64,000 nt of DNA from Lasioglossum baleicum (taxonomy: Eukaryota; Arthropoda; Insecta; Hymenoptera; Halictidae). Numbering within the stretch: the stretch's first letter is position 1; every line of letters begins with the position of its first letter. Location of the stretch: contig NC_134929.1 in the NCBI RefSeq assembly GCF_051020765.1, forward strand, positions 5,755,384-5,819,383, given 5' to 3'. Shown here in pieces: positions 11,132 to 21,140 of the stretch. The translations under genes were made by a program, and so were the position numbers. The notes under the pieces were generated by a model. That model was not told the DNA's origin. It was given only the letters and a program-made list of their open reading frames with translations, and made no database searches.

Positions 11132-11581
11132 GTATAAAATAATTTTTCCTAGCCCCATACAGATTCCTAACCACGTACAGATAATCCTGAAAATTTGTGA
11201 TTGTGAATTTTTAACATCTACGCAAATACTTGTAAGATTTAAAACGAAAAACGTGGGGCGCATGCAATAGATAATTGATGCATGAATAGTTCACCTAAAT
11301 TACTAAAAATTTTATTGCTTCGCAAATGATATGAACTGTTGTGTGAGATTTCTCAACGGCTTCTACTCTCTACACTCCTTACTATTATCTTGCGCCCCAC
11401 GTTTTTCGTTTTAAATCTTACAAGTATTTGCGTAGATGTTAAAAATTCACAATCACAAATTTTCAGGATTATCTGTACGTGGTTAGGAATCTGTACGGGG
11501 CTAGGAAAAATTATTTTATACTTTTTAGTCCATTTTAAAAACGTGGTATTTTTAAAAAATTTATTTTTATTTTAATAATTT
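11072..11581. repeat. Hairpin with about 190-bp arms
   Basis: 11072-11262 and 11391-11581 are nearly identical in opposite orientation, around a 128-bp loop. Each arm contains the end of repeat family A and an ACGTGGGGCGCA tip. The two small ORFs encoding the same hydrophobic peptide, one per strand, are a by-product of this symmetry. Confidence 0.85.
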
Positions 11582-11780
11582 CCTATAAACTAATCGAACC
11601 GTTGCACCGAGAACATCTGCATATTATACATTTTAATACTCCGCATTTTGGAGAACGAACATTCACACAGATATGTCGATGCGATCATTGAGAACATTCT
11701 AAGTGCGAAATTTCTGAGGACAGGATATCTCGATTCATGTAATGTTTTAAAAAATGCGACACCTTTTTCTTCTCTAGTTC

Positions 11781-12040
11781 TCAGCGGAACTTCTTGCTGA
11801 AGTTGCGAAGTTCTTCTTGATACTCAGAGGCTTGCTCTTCGACTATGGCTGTGAGGTGGTTCTCAAAAAGTATTATGTCATTTCTAATCGAATCGAAGTC
11901 AGTGAAACATTTATGGAATTGATTTATTACTGAGAGAAGAATCTGAAGATATTCGTCAAAATCGCATCTAGTGCTGAACTCGTCAATAATTATTTTACAA
12001 GATGGGAGGGAGGTGAAATCTTTCTGTGATCTAAACTCAA
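11781..12040 (-). pseudogene. GTF2IRD2/hAT-like transposase C-terminal fragment
   Basis: The minus strand is open for about 85 codons and ends at a TGA at 11781-11783. It contains LPSCKIIIDEFSTRCDF, FTDFDSIRNDIILFENHL and AIVEEQASEYQEELRNF. The last two segments resemble the conserved tail of hAT-derived GTF2IRD2/ZBED-type proteins (an 'LFxNPF..D.E..P...Q.EL' stretch). Nothing upstream continues it, so it is an isolated remnant. The family call rests on one motif and is moderate. Confidence 0.5.
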
Positions 12041-12616
12041 ATTATTTTTAAAAACTATTAGTTGTCTTCGAAAAGAAGTAACATGGGCATATAACTGACA
12101 AATGCTCTACCCGGGTTTCATGTACCCTGTACATTATTCATATAAAAAATTATACAAATTTAATATGAATGCTATAGTATTAGAAAAATATAATATTTAT
12201 ATTAAAATTTCACGGTATGCGGAGCGTTACATGTGTGGCACGACTGATGAAGAATGCTAGGTTATAAATGACAATGAGTGAGAGTTGGTATGACTGAGTG
12301 CGTGAAGTATGCATAGAGAAAGTCTTGCGAGAGTGTGTGTGAAGTTGCAGAGATGAGAGACTGAGCGTATTCACGTATGAACGAGTATCCACGAGTATCA
12401 GAGAAAATCTGTAAAATAAAGAAATAAAAGGAACAAACAAAAATAGTGGTTGCAGTTAATATAGTCCTCAGTTCAGTCCGCCACACATGTTTGTTAAAAT
12501 TAGTATTGCACGTGGGGCATCTATTACACTCCAGTTGCATGATGCATATTCTGCAGCATGCTAGATCACCACATTTCTTCCAACAAATATTCTTCTACCC
12601 CAAATCCATTTTGATT
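12041..12616. other. Non-coding stretch
   Basis: No convincing coding signal. Short ORFs on both strands lack family motifs. Confidence 0.5.
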
Positions 12617-14688
12617 ACACTGTCCAACAAATTTCAACTTTTTTTGTGATTTCAATATACTGTTGGGTCCTTCTTATAGAGTTTTTTGCGCTAATTCCGA
12701 ATCTGGTTTTAATTTTTTTCCTATACGTCCAGTTTTTGAAAATCATGGCTTTGAAAAAAAAACATATTTTTCAACTTTAAACAAATATTGTGATGTTATT
12801 ATAAAAGATATTGAATTGTTGTTTACAGCAAACGATTCTGTAGACTTTCCCGAATACAGTGATATCCAATATTAATACATTATGATTGTTTAAACATGTT
12901 TAAACAATGATTAAAGACGGAGATGCACCACTTTTGCACCAATTTTTGCGGATATTTTCGAATTTATCTCAAAAAATAAGGGTCCAGCGAAAAATTGAAC
13001 TATACCACGCGAAAGAGCAGACTTTTATCTTGAGAAACCCCCCTGTGAAGTTTGCATGGTCGACGTTTTTACCGAACCAGAAAGCAAAATATCTTCGCCC
13101 GACATGCGTTGACGCCAGTGGTGCTCTTCCACTAGCGCGGTCGTTCGTCGGGATACGGCGCGGCGCGCTGCGGTAAAACGGCGCGTGGCTATAAGCGCGC
13201 AATTATGTCAGCTTACTTAAATGTAATATTTTATTAAATGTTATACTATTGTTATTTATTATTTATTAGTATATTTATTCTGTATAAATTATTTTATGTA
13301 TTTTTTAATGTTAGTCTCCCGTTTATAGTATATTTAATACAAAAAATACCTTTTGTAACAAAAAAATAATTTATTCACACACTACACTATTACCCCATTT
13401 ACAATGCTAATATATATGTGTACACTATTCAGATATAATACACTACTAAAATACATATATTATATACACAACAACTAAAATACTATAAATAACTATAAAT
13501 GTTTTTTATGAAGTTTTATACGTAGCAATGCAGATTTGAAATGCTTGACACGACTGATTTCAACAAACACAAAGCCGAAACTGAACTCTGGCATCAGTTT
13601 TCTTAAGAACCAACACGATATTTTGAAATAAATGACGGTCTACGGACAACGGAATACATACAATGTAAGGAAAGTCTGCAATGCGGTGACTGAAAAATTT
13701 TATTTTCAGTAATTGTCGTCTTATCTATGTATTGTAATTATAGTGCCAATGAACACTCGAGATTCTTCCGAGTAAAATAAGTCCAAACACAATATAAACG
13801 GGACTATTTTTATTGGCTTAAATACATAATTAAAATAGTTTGCTCCATATTAAATCGATATAGTGTATTATATCTGAATAGTGTACACATATATATTAGC
13901 ATTGTAAATAGTGTAATAGTGTAGTGTGTGAATAAATTATTTTTTTGTTACAAAAGGTATTTTTTGTATTAAATATACTATAAACGAGAGACTAACATTA
14001 AAAAATACATAAAATAATTTATACATAATAAATATACTAATAAATAATAAATAACAATAATATAACATTTAATAAAATATTACATTTAAGTAAGCTGACA
14101 TAATTGCGCGCTTATAGCCACGCGCCGTTTCACCGCAGCGCGCCGCGCCGTATCACGACGAACGACCGCGCTAGTGGAAGAGCACCACTGGCGTCAACGC
14201 ATGTCGGGCGAAGATATTTTGCTTTCTGGTTCGGTAAAAACGTCGACCATGCAAACTTCACAGGGGGGTTTCTCAAGATAAAAGTCTGCTCTTTCGCGTG
14301 GTATAGTTCAATTTTTCGCTGGACCCTTATTTTTTGAGATAAATTCGAAAATATCCGCAAAAATTGGTGCAAAAGTGGTGCATCTCCGTCTTTAATCATT
14401 GTTTAAACATGTTTAAACAATCATAATGTATTAATATTGGATATCACTGTATTCGGGAAAGTCTACAGAATCGTTTGCTGTAAACAACAATTCAATATCT
14501 TTTATAATAACATCACAATATTTGTTTAAAGTTGAAAAATATGTTTTTTTTCAAAGCCATGATTTTCAAAAACTGGACGTATAGGAAAAAAATTAAAACC
14601 AGATTCGGAATTAGCGCAAAAAACTCTATAAGAAGGACCCAACAGTATATTGAAATCACAAAAAAAGTTGAAATTTGTTGGACAGTGT
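12617..14688. repeat. Giant foldback: 829-bp arms around a 415-bp spacer
   Basis: 12617-13445 and 13861-14688 are inverted copies of each other with only scattered differences (for example CGTCGGGATACGG against CGTCGTGATACGG). The outer ends read ACACTGTCCAACAAATTTCAAC and the complement. The inner ends stop cleanly at TAATACACTA. The arms include GC-rich and AT-rich parts and a perfect GTTTAAACATGTTTAAAC palindrome. No family motif is seen in the arm ORFs, and I found no clear target duplication. It is either a foldback transposon or a segmental inverted duplication. Confidence 0.9.
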
Positions 14689-14771
14689 TATTAAAGGAGA
14701 GTTTTACTTAGATAAGTGAACTGTAATTTAAAGTGTTGTATTTCACTATCAACATCATTATCAACCACAAC

Positions 14772-15527
14772 TGTAACGTTCCGATTTCGCGATGCCCCGT
14801 AGCTCAGGAGTCGGCCAGGGTTCTGACGGGTAAATTAATAAGTGAAGGCGAAATCGGGTAAAAACTTAACTTTATTCTCGCGATGTGCGAGTGTAGAGAG
14901 AAAACATACAAAATAAATAATCTTTCGTGCAGGCCGGCAAGTCTGGCCGCGCAACAATAGTACTAGGATGGCCGCGAGGTCGGCGGAACAGACGGACCCT
15001 ACGGCTGCTCACCAGCTGGTCTGGCGTCCCTGGTCTAATAATTAACAGAAAAGCAAAGTAACCCGACGGTGATTATGGAAGCGATCAGGCGGTCAGGAAC
15101 TCTTAATCACTAACCGGTACGCGGCGCACGGTTTCCAGGAAGCGGCCCTCGGAGTTCGGCGGTGCGGAACGCGGTATCAGACGGCGCGAGGCTTCGCAGA
15201 GCCTCCTCGGACTCACGCTGGAAGGGTGGGAGGTGACAGGATACGGTCGGAGGTCACGGCCCGACGCAGCGTAGGCGCCGCGGTTTTCCCTCAGAAGCAC
15301 CTGAAGGACAAACCACGGTTCGTACGAATCTCAGAGGCACCTGAGAGTTTCGTACCCGCCGCCGCCACACCAAATCGCGACTTTGAACCGAGAAGGTTCG
15401 ACCCACGGACAGGGCCGGAGGCCAGTCGCTCCGTGCTGGACGGTCGGAGAGCCGAGTGGTGCCGTAACTCTCACACAGAAGCACCTGAGTGACGGGTTAC
15501 AGATGCACGCGCCTTAGAGGCTCCTAA
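14772..15527 (+). repeat. LTR-like sequence, left piece
   Basis: Starts TGTAACGTTCCGATTTCGCGATG after AT-rich sequence and stays GC-rich and non-coding. Removing the MITE at 15528-15831 and the two LINEs at 16042-23697 joins it, through 15835-16041, to 23718-24117, which has a TATA box and ends ...GACA. TG...CA ends and composition suggest one LTR of about 1.4 kb, but I see no matching flanking duplication, so this is a hypothesis. Confidence 0.35.
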
Positions 15528-15831
15528 AGGTGTGCGCATACTAGAGGGCTCGGGAAGGCCGCGGATCGTCTTGGGAAGGCCAAAGCCACCGATGGACGAC
15601 CATGCGGCAAGGGAGCAGGGCTACCTGCTGTGCGTGGCAGAAAAAAAGGTCTCCGTGGGGTCCCCACCTCTTTTAGGGAAAGGGACCTTTCTTTCAGGGA
15701 GCCCTGCTCCCTGCTGTGGAACCGTCGGCCCGCTAGAGATTTGTTGCCGCATGGTCGTCCATCGGTGGCTTTGGCCTTCTCGAGACGATCCGCGGCCTTC
15801 TCGAGACCCTCTATGTAGTATGCGTACACCT
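15528..15831. mobile_element. PIF/Harbinger-type MITE, copy 2 (TAA duplication)
   Basis: 304 bp with inverted ends beginning AGGTGTGCGCATACTAGAGGG, flanked by TAA at 15525-15527 and 15832-15834. It is the same family as 3055-3219. The inverted similarity extends about 85 bp inward (GGCCAAAGCCACCGATGGACGACCATG against its complement). No coding capacity. Confidence 0.78.
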
Positions 15832-16021
15832 TAAGGGTGTTCGTGCCCACCACACCGACACGACGGGTCCGGTCCAGCCAAGGCGTTGGCACGGCAATCT
15901 CCGGGAGCCGGCGACACGGTGGAGAGTCGCCTCCTGGAACTCGTGTTTCCAGCCTGCGTTCTGGACGGATGTATAGCTCTGAAAAGAGCTCGTACGATCC
16001 GATGTGCACGAGAGTGGTTCC

Positions 16022-16041
16022 AGGCGGACTCCGTCCGCTCG
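16022..16041. repeat. 20-bp LINE target copy 1 of 3
   Basis: AGGCGGACTCCGTCCGCTCG occurs identically at 16022-16041, 21121-21140 and 23698-23717, which are exactly the outer and shared junctions of the two jockey-like LINEs. It contains a short hairpin, GCGGAC-TCC-GTCCGC. Confidence 0.9.
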
Positions 16042-16386
16042 TTTTTTTTTTTTGAGACAGGCAAGCCTGTAATTTGAGCATGAAAGTGTGAGAGGGCTCC
16101 TGAAGCAATGTGCTTCCTATCCTTGTATCGTGAAAAAGATTTGAATTAGTGTGATGATGGGTAGAGTTAGCATAAGCTGAAGTATATGAATAAGAAAATT
16201 TTCAAAAAACTTATTAAACAGTTGCGAAGCAGCATGAAATATGGCGAGAGTGATCGCCTAATATAGAAATTCTGTTAGTGAATGGAAGATGAATGAGATG
16301 TTTCCTGCAAGTTTTCCTTTGTCACTCCCCGGTTTGCTCGGGGAGGGTGAATCCCCCGAGGTGTTATAGTTGTAAATTGGTTGTTA

Positions 16387-19300
16387 TTACAGTTGTCCCA
16401 GCTGGTAGATATGCTGGACAAGTCCTCCGGTTGAGGGGTGGCGGGCTGGTGCAGGAATTATTGGTGATTGGCCAGAGTCACCGTTGAAATTGTCTTCAGA
16501 AGGGTCTTGCTGGAGGTCGAGTGGGAAGCGGACCCTTGGAGAGTAGGGGAGGAGGTCCCTTCTAAACATCAGTGTGTTACAGATCAGAGGGTTTTGATGA
16601 CTCTCTGGTCCGTAGTTGGAAACGAGGGATTGAAAAACCCTCTCAAGCAGTGGTAAGTTAGACTTTAGATGAATATCGACTGTGGAGTGATCCATTGGAA
16701 GTTTTAGAATGATTTTAATAGCCTTGCTTTGAATGCGTTGCAGGGAGAGGAGATGAGTCTTGGCTGCAGTGTGCCAGAGGTGAGCTCCATATGTAATTAC
16801 AGAGCCTATGCAAGTTTTATAAATGAGCAATTTTAGGTGAGTTTTTAACTTGGACTTGCCACCGATAAGGACGTTGGATGCAGCTAGTGCAGCTATGGCC
16901 TTTTTTCTCCTGTCTAGTACAGCAGGACCCCAATTCAGTTTTGAGTCAAATTTGACCCCTAGGTATTTAACCTCTTTTTGCCAGGCGATCCTGACGTTGT
17001 TAATTGATAAGAGGGAGAGATCGCTCTTCAAGTGTTTCCGTTTCCTAGTGAAAATAATGGCTTGGGTTTTATCTCCATTGAGTTTAAGCTTCCAATTAAG
17101 GAAGAAAGAGTTCAAAGAATCAAGATGTTGTTGGAAAATCTTGATGAGATGGTGTATACGGAGCGAAGCAGCAATGATTGCAGTGTCATCAGCAAATAAA
17201 GCTAATGTGGTTGTTGGAGATTGTGGAATGTCGTTGATGTACAACAGGAAGAGTAATGGGGCCAACCCTGATCCCTGGGGAACTCCGGCCTTGATGACAG
17301 ATGATTAGGATTTGCTGTTACCAATTTGAACAAAGAACGTTCTTCCTTCAAGATAGTGATGAAGCAATTTGATTAGTCTCGGGTGGAAGTTGAGATCGAT
17401 TAGTTTTGCTATCAGGCCGTTATGCCAGACGGAATCAAAGGCCTTGTTAAGGTCAAGTAGGACCATGCCAGAGAATTGATTTATGTTCATATGATGAACA
17501 TGAAACTGGGTGGTGCGGATCAGCTGGTGGATGGTGGAATGTTCACTTCGGAAACCAAACTGTGAGTCAATGATTATATTGTTGTCTGCTATGTGAGAAT
17601 TGAGCAATTGGCAGATGATTTTTTCAAATAATTTTGATAAGGTGGGTAGCAGGCTAATTGGTCTGAAGCTGGCTGGAAATTTGTGGTTTTTCCCTGGTTT
17701 TGGGATTGGAATGACTTTCGCTATTTTCCAATCTTTGGGGAAATAGGCCAGTTGGAAGCATGCCTTGAAAATGTAATAGAGTTGAACAAATGTGTTACGT
17801 GGAGCTTCAATTATGAGGCTGGGAGTAAATCTGTCATAACCAGGCTTGCCATATTCCGCGCGTGCCAGGCCCCTTACCGCTGCGCCCCTCGCCACGGTAC
17901 TACGCTGAGCCCGCCCCACTCTTCCCACTAACACTGACGCGTACCGCTAACTTAGCTTGCTCCACGCGGTACGCGTCAGTGTAGTGGGAAGAGTGGGGCG
18001 GGCTCAGCTTAGTACCGTGGCGAGGGGCGCAGCGGTAAGGGGCCTGGCACGCGCGGAATATGGCAAGCCTGGTCATAACCACTAGCCTTTCGGCGTTTAA
18101 GGCTTTTGGCAACGCCCTGGATTTTCAGGGGAGAGATGAAGTTGACAATGTTAGAGCAAGAGGAGGGAGTGAGATGCTCCTTGAGATGAAAATCCCGAAC
18201 TTTGCAATTGATGGTATTTTGAAGCGGTGATGACGTATGGTAAGCCTCGTTGTAAACTTGGCTGAATTGATCTGCCAATAGTTGTGCTTTTGTGGAATTT
18301 GACTCGTGGTAATTCCCTGAGTGATCCATGAGAGGAGGGATGGAGATTGGCTTTTTCATGATTTTTCTGAAAACAGGCCAGAAGGTATGAGAATTTTTTG
18401 CTTTTATAATTTCGGATTGAATATGCTGACCTTTGAGGAATCTCACTCGTTTTTGAATACTTTTAGATAGTTGCTTGTATTGGTCATAAGCGATCAAGTC
18501 AGCGGAGCGTTGCCAACGCTTTCTAGCAGTGTTTCGCAGGCGAATAAGGAATTTGAGTTTATCGTCAGGCAAAGCATGTTTGCCAGGAGTATTGACGAAC
18601 GACGTGGCCTTGTAAAAACAAGATTTCAGGAATTTCTGAAATTGGGAGACCTTGAGGTCTATGTCAACTGTTGTTTTTATGTTGGGTGAAATGCTAATTT
18701 TGTTAGCTAGGTCACGGTATGTGTCCCAGTCGGTAACTGGGGAAGAGGTTGCGAAGGAATGTTTGGAATCGGGTAGCAATAACACTGGACGGTGATCGGA
18801 GGATAGATCATCAGAGGTCACACATTGAAGATCGTTGAATGTGTTGGCTAAGAAGAAGTCGATTGTGGACGGACGGCAATTTGTTCGAAAATACGTGTGA
18901 GTAAGTGGAGAAATTAACGAGTAGTTATTGTTCAGCATGTGGTTTTCCAATAGTTTGCCATTATGGTTATTAACTTGACTGTTCCAGGATGTATGCTTAG
19001 AATTGAGATCAACCCCTGCCACGAATGGTATTTTGAAGTTGGTAATGGAATTAAGAGCAGCAACGTCAAGTATTCGTTTAGGACAATACGCCGAAATGAT
19101 TATAAGTTTGAAGTTAATCAACTTAATGGCAACAGCTTCAAGATTGTTGAGAGTGGGAAGTTGAAGAGGGTGAAAGCGAAGATTTTTATGAACGAAGAGA
19201 GCAACCCCTCCTCCAATTCTGTTAGCGGTTCTGTCGTTGCGAACAATGTTGTAGTTTGTAAGTGAAAAGTCCATAGCCGGAGACAGCCATGTTTCTTGGA

Positions 19301-19418
19301 TCAGGGCGATCAAGACATTGTTAGTAATCATGAAGGATTCAAATTCAGTCAATTTGGGGAGAATGGAACCAGCGTTCCATGACATGATTTTGCCAGGAAA
19401 TTGGCGGCTATGGGCCAT
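16387..19418 (-). pseudogene. J1 ORF2: endonuclease/reverse transcriptase
   Basis: Starts at the ATG at 19418. The endonuclease domain shows MSWNAGSI, LIALIQETWL, the VAGVDLNSKHTSWNS metal-site region and SDDLSSDHRPVLL. After KRRKASGYD the frame is cut by a MITE (17841-18071) and resumes as RFTPSLIIEAPRNTF. The reverse transcriptase has SFRPISLLPTLSKLFEK, GMVLLDLNKAFDSVWH, then an in-frame stop at 17305-17307, then KAGVPQGSGLAPLLFLLYINDIP and the catalytic LFADDTA. The thumb region follows (KYLGVKFDSKLNW). Without the stop and the MITE, the frame would be continuous. The protein primes copying of the LINE RNA at nicked target DNA. Confidence 0.88.
17841..18071. mobile_element. hAT-type palindromic MITE inside J1
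   Basis: 231 bp, almost a complete palindrome of about 105-bp arms starting CAGGCTTGCCATATTCCGCG, with a short centre. It is flanked by the 8-bp duplication GTCATAAC at 17833-17840 and 18072-18079. CAG-type ends with 8-bp duplications are the hAT signature. Removing it with one duplication restores the J1 frame (GYD followed by RFTPSLI), so the insertion boundaries are certain. Confidence 0.9.
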
Positions 19419-20860
19419 TATGAAAAAAGCAATTGAACAGCGTCAAAAATGACTTCAAGTTTGTCGAGCATTGTTGAACATGAGGAAAGTTTTGGTCGAA
19501 TTGCTTTGACAACAGGAATGGCTCTTTTGAGAAATAGAATGGCTTCTTTTAGAAATTCCCCTGTTTCAGAGGAGTCAAGGGAAGCGGAGTTGACATTAGT
19601 GTTAACGGGAGGGGTTCGCTAAAAGTTCTAGTTCCATTGCCGTTAGCCGATTTGATATGATTTGGATGCTGTTTCGAATGCGACGGAACCAGTGATCTAT
19701 GGTTAGGTGTGGCCCGGGAGGCACGAGTGGAAGTCCTTTTGTTAATATAAGAAATTAGACTGGGGCATTGTGAATAGTTGGCAGTATGATCACCTGCACA
19801 GTTAGCGCATTTAGTGGGAACGTCAACTGTTTTGACACAGTCTTTAGAGAGATGGTCGAGGCCACACTTAACGCATTTTGGCGTTTTGAAACAATTGGCA
19901 CTGGCGTGTCCGAAGGTTTGGCATCGGTAGCATTGGGTAAAGTTTTTGAACTTGATAAATTTCTCCCAGTAAATTCTGCAGTGGTACAGGACACCGACAG
20001 ACTTTACCTGGGATAGCTTTGTTTCCGGTGGAAAAGTGACTTTATAAAGCGGATTGCTTTGAGATGATCGGAAGGTGACAACGCTCAGGGGATTGAGATG
20101 AAAGATGTGAGCTCAGACGCAATTGATTCTGGATCAATTTGAGGGAGGCCCCTCAGCACAGTGGTAAGAGGCTTCTCACAGGGAAGAGCAAACGTGAAAA
20201 ATTTTAAGCCAGCTTTTTGGAAAGCCGATTTGGCTTCTGAGAAGAATTTAACGTCATTAAAATGCAATCTGACTTGGTTGCCAAGGAATTTAATAAAGAA
20301 GTTTTTGCCGATTTCAGATTCAAGTTTGTTACTGAATTTGATCACTTCGCTTTCAGCGATTTTGATGTAAATGGGGGGAGGGCGAGCAGAAGCAGTTGGC
20401 CCGTCAACATGACTTGATGGAATGCGATTTGAGTTAGATTTCGCACTTACTTCAGTAGTGAGATTGCCGGAGTTGCCGGCGAATTCCTTGAAGGCATCCG
20501 AGGAGAATACAGCGAAACGGTTGGACAACTGGATGTTACCGCCGAGTGAAACTGATATGTTGGAGTTGGTGCTCATCGTTTCGATGGTTTTGAGCCTTTT
20601 GGACCCAGAAGAATTTGAAAGATCACCCGTGGGACGGACTGGATTAGTGCCAGTCACGTCGAATGAGAATTTTTTCTTCAAACCGACCACATGGCCATCT
20701 TGGTCGCTGGTGACTGGAACGTGGCTCCCGCCTGGATCGTCCACTTTGTAAGAATTAAGTGAATGGACGTTGTTTCCTTTGTCTTGATAAAGACAGTTTG
20801 GTCTGCCAAGGGCAGGGAGAGGAACACTAACACCGTTAGGAACCCGAATCTATTTCGAGG
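19418..20860 (-). pseudogene. J1 ORF1: gag-like RNA-binding protein with zinc knuckles
   Basis: Three consecutive frames on the minus strand make up one protein. The N-terminal part (about 20860-20085) has a Ser/Thr-rich region, then a PPPIYIKIAESEVIKFSNKL and FLGNQVRLHF segment like the PRE_C2HC-associated domain of jockey proteins. After a frameshift near 20090 come CYRCQTFGHASANC, CVKCGLDHLSKDC and a third Cys-rich motif, CANCAGDHTANYSQC (CCHC knuckles). After a second shift near 19605 comes a helical tail that ends in TAA overlapping the ORF2 ATG (TAATG at 19416-19420). The first frame has no clear ATG, so the start given is only the limit of openness. It would package LINE RNA. Confidence 0.78.
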
Positions 20861-21140
20861 TGAAGATCGATAAATGAAATTAATTCGAATTTATATCGAA
20901 AGAAGAACGAGACGAAAAACACGAGAAGCTCAGCGTAGAGCGATGCTCTCGATGAACACGCGACCGAAGCCGGATAGAATAGCACGGTACACGGCGGAAC
21001 GCGATGGAACGTGACTATCGAAGTGAACTCGACCAGAGTCGGCGAACGAATGGGAGTGTTTTTTGAACAGAGAATGAACAGAGAATGAGAGTGTTTTTCG
21101 ATCTGATGAAGTACTGAATGAGGCGGACTCCGTCCGCTCG

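Larger units (their letters stand above)
16042..21120 (-). mobile_element. Jockey-like LINE J1, nearly full length
   Basis: A minus-strand non-LTR element. In its own direction it has a 5' UTR up to about 21120, ORF1 with zinc knuckles (to 19418), ORF2 with endonuclease and reverse transcriptase (19418-16387), a 3' UTR, and a 13-base poly(A) (T run at 16042-16054). It is flanked on both sides by the 20-bp target. The 3' UTR resembles that of the neighbour J2 (GACAGGCAAGCCTG..., CCTATCCTT). The copy is dead: ORF1 has two frameshifts, and ORF2 has a stop and a 231-bp hAT-type MITE. The clade is inferred from the FADD box and the GVPQGS..APLLFLLYINDIP signature. Confidence 0.85.

Noticed and set aside
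11078..11575. Hydrophobic peptide ORFs, one on each strand
   Set aside because: Product of the hairpin at 11072-11581.
12663..14399. Mirror-image ORF pairs in the foldback arms
   Set aside because: Identical peptides on both strands come from the inverted repeat; no family match.
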